The position numbers and the translations under genes were made by a program. Shown here piece by piece: positions 12,541 through 21,700 of a DNA stretch of 64,000 nt. The stretch's first letter is position 1, and every line of letters starts with the position of its first letter. The stretch comes from Enoplolaimus lenunculus (Eukaryota; Nematoda; Enoplea; Enoplida; Thoracostomopsidae). The DNA is taken from the NCBI GenBank assembly GCA_030248215.1, contig JASANG010001833.1, forward strand, positions 62,001 through 126,000, written 5' to 3'. Below the pieces are notes generated by a model, which did not search any database, was not told where the DNA came from, and saw nothing but the letters and a program-made list of their open reading frames with translations.

Positions 12541-12876
12541 CAATATAGCCGTCATACAGGAGTGGCTGCGCTGCACTCCTGGTTATAAGTTTTCCACCGT
12601 CGAAAACTGGAAGCCCATGTGCTATACATTGGCCCGGACTCTTATTAGGGATACGGACTCTAATTTGTTCGGACTCAAAACAGGAACTCCCCTCTCTTAT
12701 TACCCCACACCCTCTGATTCGGGTCAATACAGTACGTAATAGCAACACTTAATAAACTGTTGTCGGCATAGGTTCGGGAAATTTTTTTACGTATTTTAAT
12801 TTGAACTCAATATTAAAATAAAACATTGCTGCAAAGAAGTTAACAATGCTTAAAAATAGATTTCTAGACTACTAAC

Positions 12877-14743
12877 TGTGATGCTGTGCGATAATATTTC
12901 CACTGTGATTTCTTTGTCGCGAATACGATGAGGATTCGCATCTTCTATGCGAGACAAAGCCGCCGCTGAACCCATATCAATTTTAATCCATGGTGGACTG
13001 CTGGAATCGAGATCAACCATTAAACGCAAGTCCACTACCTTTCAACAACAAAAGAAGAGTATACACTATTAGATATACACTGAAAATCCGCAAACATAAA
13101 ATATTTAGAGTAGGCTTCATCCGTTTAGTTACTTTTTGAAGAGTACGAAATACCAACACTTTTATATTTACTATATTCTGCAGTGAATTGAGTGTAATGC
13201 GGGGTTCACGCTATAACCGGGGCAGGCGGGACACGGTTTGTCCCATGTTGATTCGACGTCATCGTTAAAATTTGGGCACTTATATCGGGTCAACAGACAA
13301 AACTCGAATGTCATATGACATTAGCTTACAAAACACCGCTCTCAAACGATCAATGTGTACAAGGGACAATATGTCATGTGACACTGTCGGACATTTATGC
13401 GAATATCGTATGATATTCCAAAATTTCAACGAATATCATATGGCATTCAACGGGACAGTGTAACCTTAGGGTACTAATATATGAATGAAAAGTTTGACGG
13501 CAGAGGCACAAACGTGCTTTAAATACCAAATACATGCCTGCAAATTGTTTCCGACACAAAATCGCTTAAAACCACAGCTTAATAATTCAAAAATTCAAAT
13601 TTCAAATTCTAGTATCATATGATATTCAACAGGACAATTTGGGTATGTTACCTCAAGTATGCAGACATTTGAAAATACATCATATGATATTCGCAGACAA
13701 TACCTCGAATATCATATGATGTTGAAAGACAAAAGGTGACCTACACATGATATTAGCAGACAAATACGAATTTTTGAATACGATATGGGGTCTACAAGCA
13801 GACAAAGTCTGACCCAATAGTCTAATAGGGACAAAACGTGTCCCAAGCTGCCCCGGTTATAACGTGAACCCCGCATAATATTTACAAAGCATTTATGTGT
13901 TACCCACGTTATACTGTCTACGCTACTGTAAAAAATTGTACCTACATGCGACTCCCTAACTTAGTATTCATAAATTACATTTCTGAAAGTCATCCACACT
14001 ATGTGTATTACACCCGGCAAACAACAGAATGTCCGCCTAACGGCGTTGTGTTGACAATACTTGTAATATTATCTATGTTTCTTGGTATATTCATTTGTAT
14101 ATACAATTTTGGTAATAACTCACTGTGAAATATTGTGCTTGTGTTATAATCACTAATTGAATGCAGACATATTTTATACGCTTTACTTAAAAATATCCGT
14201 CAATGTAAAACTTCCTAACTGGAGCGAAAAGTTGATATTTTACTGGTGCCCAATGTCTGATAGAAGCACGATTGGCACATATTCGTATTTACAAGAGTAC
14301 AACTGGATATCCGGCTCCGGCAAAAAATCGAAATTGGAATCCGACACTGATATTCTACATTACCGAACATTTATTGCTCATATGTGTGACAAATCTTTAT
14401 TTAAATATTGTTTGTGTGCAAGTTCACACGTATTAAATCATAATATATATTAGACATTATAGGATACATCACACGTGTGTAATTTTCATCTTGGCTCTCG
14501 CGTACAATAAAAAATTAACAAAGTAAAAATGCTAACATGCGGAGTTGGATAACTTCTCGTCGTATGGTGCAAATTTTCAGCGATAACTCTACACCAATGA
14601 AGTTTCTCAGAGTGGTAACTCCATACTAAACATGCAAAATTTGCGCTTACCTTTCCAAACTTTCTGAAGTACCTGCGTAGCTCAGAAACGCTGTCATATC
14701 CCTCAACTTGTGGCATTTTTATAGAGAACGCAGAATGCTCTGC
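12877..14743 (-). CDS. RRM-domain protein, two exons seen
   Basis: Two minus-strand exons join in phase 0. Exon A (14743-14651) follows the acceptor GTTTTTTCAG and ends at GGAAAG|GTAAGC. Exon B (13038-12877) follows TTGTTGAAAG and ends at ATCACA|GTTAGT. If that donor is not used, reading runs on nine codons to a TAA. Together they encode 85 residues. Exon A gives AEHSAFSIKMPQVEG then a helix, ELRRYFRKFGK; exon B gives VVDLRLMVDL, PPWIKIDMGSAAALSRIE and IRDKEITVEIL. The order beta1-alpha1-beta2-beta3-alpha2-beta4 and the FGKVVDLRL junction fit an RNA recognition motif. RNP1 is atypical: WIKIDMG replaces the usual GFGFV. The intron holds the Harbinger-like element at 13198. I could not name the gene or find its other exons. 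Confidence 0.6.
13198..13875. mobile_element. Harbinger-like MITE, TGCGGGGTTCACG family, copy 2
   Basis: Both TIRs are intact: TGCGGGGTTCACGCTATAAC at the left, and the inverse of the same at the right (GTTATAACGTGAACCCCGCA). TAA flanks both ends. The interior is full of CATATGATATTC-like palindromes. It sits in the intron of the RRM gene. Confidence 0.85.
13876..14650. other. Intron DNA, no clear feature
   Basis: Remainder of the RRM-gene intron. Two plus-strand open stretches of about 77 and 98 codons (13895-14128 and 14157-14453) occur here. The first has a hydrophobic run near its end, but neither resembles a known protein nor has matching splice sites. Confidence 0.4.
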
Positions 14744-15695
14744 CTGAAAAAACGTTACACAATGTATAGATTGTCTTTTCAAATTTTAATAACGACCATA
14801 TTATTAAAAACAAAATTAGGTATTATATATTCAACATAAACGCTCGAATATTGAATGTTGTTCATTATCGAGTTTTGCCTTACTCGCTTGCTTTGAACAT
14901 AGCACCGCGATCATCAAACAACAAATTTACACAAAGCTCATTCGGCTATATCTGCCTTTCTATGCCTATGCCTGTGCTTTCTAACATCCAGACAGCTTCT
15001 GCGTTTCATTTTAAGCAGACTTAAACCCTATAACAAAGTTATTTAAATTCAAAAGCCTGGTTTTGTACTATCGCTTTTTTAAAAGTTTCAGCTACAGCGT
15101 ATATACTGCAAGCATAATGCAACTATATGTTTTAAAAAATTATATATCAATATTAGGCCTATGTGTACGTGATGGCATAACAGTAACGTAGGCCCAAGCC
15201 GAACCCTAAACCACAACGTAAAGGTAAGCCTATACTAAGAATACTCCTGAGCGTACGCTTAAGCCTAAGCAAAATATAAGTCTAAAGCGTACACGTGCTC
15301 CATTGTAATCCCCCAAAAGCAGCTTAGTAGGTATTTCAGTACAACAGACTACACAGTGACACGTAATCTATTGTATGGTGTCACTAACATTCCACAATCC
15401 TTGCATCAAATATTGATTTCGACTAGCTATGGTAATATATATTTCTAGTACAACTTTTTTGTAAAACTAACAAAAATCGAACTTTAAATAACAGCTTAAA
15501 CGAGACGTTTAGCCGGCAAAATTTTGTATGGTGTCGAAGCGGCTAATTAGAATATTCTATACGTAAGTTACCTCATTCCATCTCTGCTTTCCTGCAGAGA
15601 ACATTCTGCAAAACTTTCAAAAATCGTGCATTCTCGAGGCTTGAAACATACATTGAAAACACTACCGTGTTTCAATGATTAGCACCCAAAGATTC
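14744..15695. other. Upstream of RRM exon A; degenerate hexamer tract
   Basis: AT-rich. Around 15180-15300 there is a worn copy of the CCTAAG hexamer MITE without clear ends. Near 15640-15550 (minus strand) an open stretch lies before GAATGAG|GTAACT, but its phase does not fit exon A, so it is not called as an exon. Confidence 0.35.
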
Positions 15696-15699
15696 ACTG

Positions 15700-16126
15700 T
15701 CAGGCTGAATATCACATGATATTCGTTGAAATTTTGGAATATCAATGTTATTCGCACAAATGTCCAACAGTATCAAGTGACATACCGTCCCTTGTACACG
15801 TAGAACATTTGAGAACGGTGGTTTCCAAGCATGATATTCGCATAATGTCTTACAGTATCACGTGACATACCGACTCTTGTACACAGAGAACATTTGAGAA
15901 CGGTGATTTGCAAGCATGATATTCGCATAATGTCCCACAGTATCAGATGACATACCGACTCTTGTACACGTAGAACATTTGAGAGTGGTGGATAGTAAGC
16001 TAATGTTATATGACATTGGAGTTTTGTCTGTTGACACGATAAAAGAGTCCGAATTTTAACGTTGACGTCGAATCAACATGGGACAACCCGTGACCCGCCT
16101 GCCCCGGTTATAACGTGAATCCAGCA
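15700..16126. mobile_element. Harbinger-like MITE, copy 3, with internal triplication
   Basis: The right end CGCCTGCCCCGGTTATAACG then TGAATCCAGCA matches the family TIR; the left end is missing. Inside, a unit of about 85 bp (GATATTCGCATAATGTC, then TGACATACCG, then TTGTACACGTAGAACATTTG) is repeated three times in tandem between about 15780 and 16000. The other copies carry it once. Confidence 0.65.
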
Positions 16127-16449
16127 TTTGATGTCTCGGTGCTAATGCGGCAACTTACAAATGTATATATAACGTGTTGCTATGACTAAACATACCTACA
16201 TTAAGCGTAAAGCCTGATCAAAACAATTAATACTTGCGCTTATTGAAGACCAGCGGAAATACTGCATGAACCTCAAAATTTTAGTGACATGGGCCGAAGG
16301 ACTGGCGCACTTTCTTAACTAAAACATATACCCGTTTGTTAACAAATCACAATACAACTTTTGCAAGAAAATTCAGTAATAAAAGCAGAATGGCAAAGCG
16401 TTATTGATGTTATATAGATATTAAAATATAAAATATGGTTCATAAAATT

Positions 16450-18109
16450 TCACAAAACTTGAAATATTGTCTGCCGCGACTTAGGCCACAGTTCTTTAAA
16501 TTCTTGAATAATATCAAGCGTAATCAGCTGACAATTTCTCGCTTTTACAAACGTCAACAAGCTATTTTCGCCAATACACAACAGTGTTGCCATATTAATA
16601 TTATCATTGCTCGATGTATCCAATGTGTCAAGCTTATGCAAATTTGTCAGCGCCGAAAATCCTTCGACGGTCAAATGTCGTATATTTGCCAACAAAATTG
16701 TTCTTAGCCCAGTAACATTGTTGCAAATTACTTTTAAAATGGCATCGTTGACGTAATCGTTTTTAGTAAAATCTAAATAACTCAATCGATTTAAATATTT
16801 CAGATCAAGCAACGCTGGTGATATATCGCGTGGATGTACAACAAACGAACCGATGCCGTTTACTTCGGGTGAATAGTATGATGCGAGTTCGAGGCGGTCA
16901 ATCAGTCCAGTTCGATTTTCGATTTCAATTAATGATGCGATGATGTCACGCGAAAAACAACGTAAATGACTTAACGCTAACGAGCGTAAACGCTTTCTTG
17001 ACGTCATCGCTGAGTACGTCATCGATTGGCGTTGATCTGTTGCGGATGACGTCAGCGACCGTCTTTGATTTGTCGTCAATGACGTCATCGATGAACCTTG
17101 ATTGGTTGCTGATGACGTCAACGATGAGTTCTGATTTATCGTCGATGACGCCATCGTTGTACGCTGCCGCGTGATGAATGGTGACGTCGTCGTTGGAACG
17201 AAAAACTCAGCTAAATGATGTGCTTCAATGGCGTCACAATAGCTTATATCGAGCGTTTCAAGCGTCTCAGACAAGTTTGCCAGACACGAACCATCAATTA
17301 CATGATGGCTGTAAAGGTTGACGCCGAGCAAATTGTCAAACGTTTGAAACGCTGAACTCAAATAATCGGAACCGATACGCCGACAAAACGACAAATTTAG
17401 CCGTTGCAAGCCGGGAGCATTGGCGAATCCCATTAAACAAGGCCCTCTGAGTAGGGTATTATATTCAAGTGATAACTCTTTCAAATTGTAGAGTCCTTGA
17501 AGTATTTCAAATAGCACAGTATCGGCGTCACCATCTGAATAATAGCAATGTGCTCCCTCGTCGAAAACGCAATCAAGTTTCAAAACCGTAATGGACTCAA
17601 GAACAACATGTGCTGTTTCTACGTTTGGCACTCCATGTCCAAATTGATTTTGTTTTTTCGTTTCTGGTTCTGGATCTAACTCATCAGGAAAGACATGAAC
17701 GTTCGAAAAATCCAAATACCAAACAGCAGGAAATATGGCGTTAAACTGAGCAAGTACACGCCTAGGGGCACTGAACCGTGCTCCAGAGCTTACCCTGGTC
17801 AACTTTGGGCCTACTCGAAGCGCCAGCTTGTTTAAATGATGATCACGAAGGACAGAAACACTCTCGAAGACACGACGCATATCACAGACGCCTGCGGTAA
17901 CCGGACGCAGCCCCAACAGCTCACCAAGTGATATACTTTCAAGTGTGCGCCAATTTGATTGAATAATATTCATCCAATGACGACATACTTGTTCGATGAT
18001 AAGCCATTCTTGAAGCGATAAATAATTGAATATACACAAAAGAATGTCTGTCGATAAGTCTCGAATAGTCGTCGTGCTATGGTAACCGTGGTTTGGTTTC
18101 TTGAAAGTT
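16450..18109 (-). CDS. F-box/leucine-rich-repeat protein (large 3' exon)
   Basis: One open exon of 553 codons. An F-box lies at its start (RDLSTDILLCIFNYLSLQEW, then LIIEQVCRHWMNII), giving a likely Skp1-binding surface. Leucine-rich repeats follow (LYNLKELSLEYN, APGLQRLNLSFCRRIGSDY, ETLETLDISYCDAIEAHHL, LNRLSYLDFTKNDYVNDAIL, LHKLDTLDTSSNDNINMATL). The arrangement is that of an FBXL-type substrate receptor of an SCF ubiquitin ligase, acting in cytosol or nucleus (family knowledge). Between two LRR blocks is a Ser/Thr-rich insert of five 11-residue repeats (see 17014-17178). No ATG lies in frame before the F-box: the frame opens with GTG after a stop, and a good acceptor (TTTATATTTCAG) ends at 18110. 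The start codon must therefore come from an upstream exon, which I could not place. The stop is TGA at 16450-16452. Confidence 0.85.
17014..17178 (-). repeat. Coding 33-bp minisatellite with CRE-like palindromes
   Basis: Five tandem 33-bp units, in frame, each encoding 11 residues of the pattern S-S-A-T-N-Q-x-x-S-M/L-T. Three units contain a perfect TGACGTCA palindrome at the same place (for example TGACGTCAGCGACCGTC on the plus strand). The period is a multiple of three, so copy-number change keeps the F-box protein in frame. Confidence 0.85.
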
Positions 18110-18239
18110 CTGAAATATAAACAGTGCCAGGAGTACACTGGTCATCATGGCCAACCGTCCAAATGACCAGTGTGTCTCAGATTGAGTTTGCGCCACTCAA
18201 CAAAAGAAAAAAATCTTGGTTATGTGCGTTATTTTTTAT

Positions 18240-18310
18240 CTCAAGTGGTTGGCTGGTTTATTTCAAAATACCTGTACCGATTTATAGTGACAGTTCACCA
18301 ATCAGAATCT
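18240..18310 (-). promoter_or_regulatory. Possible core promoter of the F-box gene
   Basis: On the minus strand, ATTGG (a CCAAT box in inverse, 18298-18302) is followed by CACTATAAATCGG, a TATA-like box at 18280-18286. These lie between the end of PCMT1 and the F-box exon. The two boxes are closer together than usual, so support is weak. Confidence 0.2.
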
Positions 18311-18790
18311 GGGTAGACAAAAAAGTCGAGGTTTGACTATGGCGTGCAGTACTGTTTGAGGTTTCGCTAAAATGATGGGCTTGTTGCCCTAAGGCGAATT
18401 TCGACATCAATTTTGTCAAGAAAATTTTCACAAAAGCGAATAAGATAAAGTTTAATTTTAATTCACTGTTTAATATTTTTTTGGCTGATGCCTATAATTT
18501 TTTGTGGCTCTAAGGCATGTGCCTTATCTACGTTATGGCAAATCTAAGACCGATTTTACACAATACATTGGTGTTACACGATGCGGCCACACTCGTTTAT
18601 GCATTAAATGAATATCATCTTACGCTTAGGTTTCAATATTTTATCAAGCTTACGTTAAACACTCAGTTGAATGTCGCTTTGTAACACTGCCGACCCGTAC
18701 CCAGCTCGGAATAGTTAGGGGTAGGCAAAACAGTTTTTAGCAGGGGCATTCACGAAGTGCAGAAGAGTTTCAAGAGGTGCCAAAACTTTT

Positions 18791-21700
18791 CTAGCTGCTG
18801 TAATACCCTGGACCACCTGTCTGGCTGCTGAAAGGAAAAGAATAATTTATAAGAGGCCGACATCTCTGTAGTGATTGGTCTGCGTACAGGTAATCGTAAA
18901 TATTTTCATCACTAAACCAAAAAGAGAAATATGCTCATATTTTTATACCTGCCAGTCATTTGTTCTTCCACACTCAACAAAGATATAAATCGAACTCCAG
19001 CGAACAACACGTTCTTATCGAACGAGCCGTCTTCACGTTTGATGTATTGAACCAATCGCTGGCTGTCGCCTGGCAGACCTTCAGGGGCAACAAGGCGGCC
19101 ACCAATCTTGAGCTGATCAAGAATCTGAAAAAGCTGGCAATATTAGCAAATTTTGGGAATGCTTCATTTTGAATGCTGCGAACAGAGACTCGTAAACCAC
19201 CACTTCAGACATCTGCGTCTTCCCCGGCAGAAATTTTTTAAACGGGGCTGCAACAATTCTTTGTCAGGGAAAATCTGTTTGCCCGTCTAAATCTTCTTGT
19301 CCCGTTTGCTAACAATTTTTGGTTGCGTAAATTAGTATATAAATGATTTTTTAAGTACACTACTGCCTGAGTGCAAAGCTACAAGTTTTTAATAGTGCCG
19401 TCTAATTGCATAATGGACGCCGCAACTGCTCCAGTTGTGGCGGCGCCCGTAACCAGAAGATCAGCTTCCCTGAAATAATTTTGCCTTTCATAGAAAATTT
19501 TCAACCTTGCTTGTATATAAGTCATGGAAAAACCTTGTCTGTGCCGTCTGAAAAATATATTGCCCTGTCATAGCAAGGTGAGCTGGGTGTGGGCCTGTTC
19601 AGTTGAATTGAAATTTCCATGTGATGACTCTTCAATAGAGCTATTAAGGTATAAACGTTGCTGCTTTATGCCTCTTGGCGCAGAACAATACCACAATTCA
19701 GTTATTGATCAAGCTATATATTAAAGTTTTATTATTCAGACAACAAAGATCGGAAAAATACTAAGCCTAAGCCTGACTCTAATGCGATTCGTTAAACCAA
19801 GAGTGGATTGATCAACTCTTTATAACAAAAGTGTGCAACTGGGTAGATTCTGTGTATTAAAGAATGTGCCCGGCACGCGTTGTGTAGTTGGCCTTCCCCC
19901 CCTTCTGGGGGGGGAACGTTGAACCAATATTTTGAATTGTAGCTAAAGTCGCTCCGATTATATTTTAACTTCTATGTTTACTATGTAGATTAAGTGGTGA
20001 CTAGCCCCCCCAAATCAGGGGGGGTCGAGCAAAAATGCAACGCGTGCTGGTACACTTTGTGCCATGCACAGCCCAAGCAGTTGCACACTCTTCTACAAGG
20101 AGGACATCATCCACTCTTGGTTAAACCAACTTCAAGAAATTTAAATTTTACTTACACAACCGGGTACACTTTCAATTGCGGCACCGATATGTATAGCATC
20201 GTACGGTGAATGCTCTTTAAGTCCAACTCGACCATCAGCCACTAAAAGTTTCAATAATGGTCTTAAAAAATTATCATGTTTATCAGGTCATTCCAAATAT
20301 GTGCAATCATACCGCATGCAAACAGTGCAAATCAGCATTATAAATTGCCTAAAATAAACTATTACTTTGCAGTTTACACGTAGTAATTAATATATAATTA
20401 TTAGCTTAAGAAAAAAATAACAATTATAGCCGAACAGCCGCTTCCTATAACCAAAAGAAGGGCCAGTCGAAGTTCGATTCCAGCCAAAATGTTCGAACAT
20501 CGCGTGTGAATTTCAGAATTGAAATTATAAGCAAAGTAGTGTCTTCAAAAATTGCGTATTTCCATTGAAATTTCAGCTGTTCCTGTAGGTCCAGACAGCT
20601 ATTGCGAGCAGACACAAGCATACCTTGGGCCCATGTATACAACATGGCCGGATCGTTTTTGGGAGGGGCTATAATAGAGTCAGTTTAAGCTTTATAGACT
20701 AATTTTTTTACTTAGGCTTAGGCTTAGGCTTAGGAATAGGCTCATTCATACGCTTTAGGTTTTGGCTTAGGCTTAGGCTTAGGCTTAGGCGTAGGCTTAG
20801 GCTTAGGAATATGCTTATACTACTGTTGCGGCTTTGTTCTATACATGGGCCATACCTTTAATATTGACGTTTCCGCTTTGAATAATAGAACAATCGAATT
20901 TGTTCAAGTTAGCAACAGACAAGTTGACAAGTTCTTCAATATGATCGACTCCAAAAACTTTTCCATTCGGTTTGACCTTGTAAAACGATACAGATTTAAA
21001 GGTGTCAAATGTTTATTACAGGGTTTCCTTAAACGTTGTTTAATCTACCTAATTTCGCATCATCTGAGGCTTGACCTTCGACTTTGGCAGGGCCCATGTA
21101 TAGAACAGGTCCGGAACGATTTGCTGCTGGGCTGTAATAGAGTCAGTTTAAGCTTTAGACAAACTTTTTTGCTTAAGCGTAGGCTTAGGGTTAGGCGTAG
21201 TTTCAGAGATATGCTTATACACTGTAAAAATGGGAAGTCAAATTGACTTTCTCGGAAACAGGCTTTTTCTGACTACACAAACTGACTCAAATTTGACTCC
21301 GCCAGAGTCAACAGTGAATCGAATTTGACTCTGGCGGAGTCAAATTTGACTCAGGTTGTGTAGTCAGGAAAAGCCTGTCTCCGAGAGAATCAATTTGACT
21401 ACCCATTTTTTACAGTGTACCACTGTTCCGGCCATGTACTATACATGGGCCGACTTAGGCAATTGATATCCGGTTTTGATTCAAGGCTCCGGTGTTTTTC
21501 ACTTTCGGTTTCACCAATGGTTTTATGTTATTGCTTTTATTTTGCCAATAGCTATAAAGCTTGTATAATTTCGAAAATTTTAAAAACGTTGGAATTTGAA
21601 TTTCAGTTGACTCAAACGTAAGCCATTAATGCCTGAACTTTAACGAACCTTTAAATATTTGCAAAAATACAAAAGCTTAAACTAGAGCTGTACCAAAACT

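Larger units (their letters stand above)
9372..12634. mobile_element. Foldback-like element with 82-bp minisatellite arms
   Basis: The left end GGCCCATGTATAGATCAGGG and the right end CTATACATTGGCC (inverse) belong to the same TIR family as the element at 7112 and the hexamer MITEs. The 8-mers at the junctions, CGGACTCC and CGGACTCT, match at 7 of 8 positions, giving an 8-bp target duplication inside the host MITE. The subterminal parts also pair: CACTCCTGTATGACG near 9450 with CGTCATACAGGAGTG near 12555. The arms are direct arrays of a unit of about 82 bp in opposite orientation, around a unique spacer of about 500 bp without an ORF. The arms are unequal: about 7 units on the left and about 25 on the right. 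Confidence 0.8.
9009..12732. mobile_element. CTGTAGTGACCC-family MITE split by a foldback element
   Basis: TA-flanked ends CTGTAGTGACCCGAATCAGA at the left and TCTGATTCGGGTCAATACAG at the right. Removing 9372-12634 leaves an element of about 460 bp that is collinear with the copies at 22497 and 54207. It therefore predates the inner insertion. Confidence 0.85.

Noticed and set aside
13895-14128. Small membrane protein with a hydrophobic C-terminal stretch
   Set aside because: It lies inside the RRM-gene intron with no known similarity, no splice context and high AT content; probably chance.
18110-18138. GTG start extending the F-box protein upstream of 18109
   Set aside because: Non-ATG start directly after a stop; the sequence there is a typical intron 3' end (TTTATATTTCAG).
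20700-20850. TTAGGC hexamers as a telomere or chromosome end
   Set aside because: The tracts are short, degenerate, always inside TIR-bounded MITEs and scattered over the whole window between genes.
20845-21246. Plus-strand open frame of 133 codons
   Set aside because: It is the opposite strand of a PCMT1 exon (20976-20856) plus MITE sequence; the minus strand carries the conserved methyltransferase motifs.
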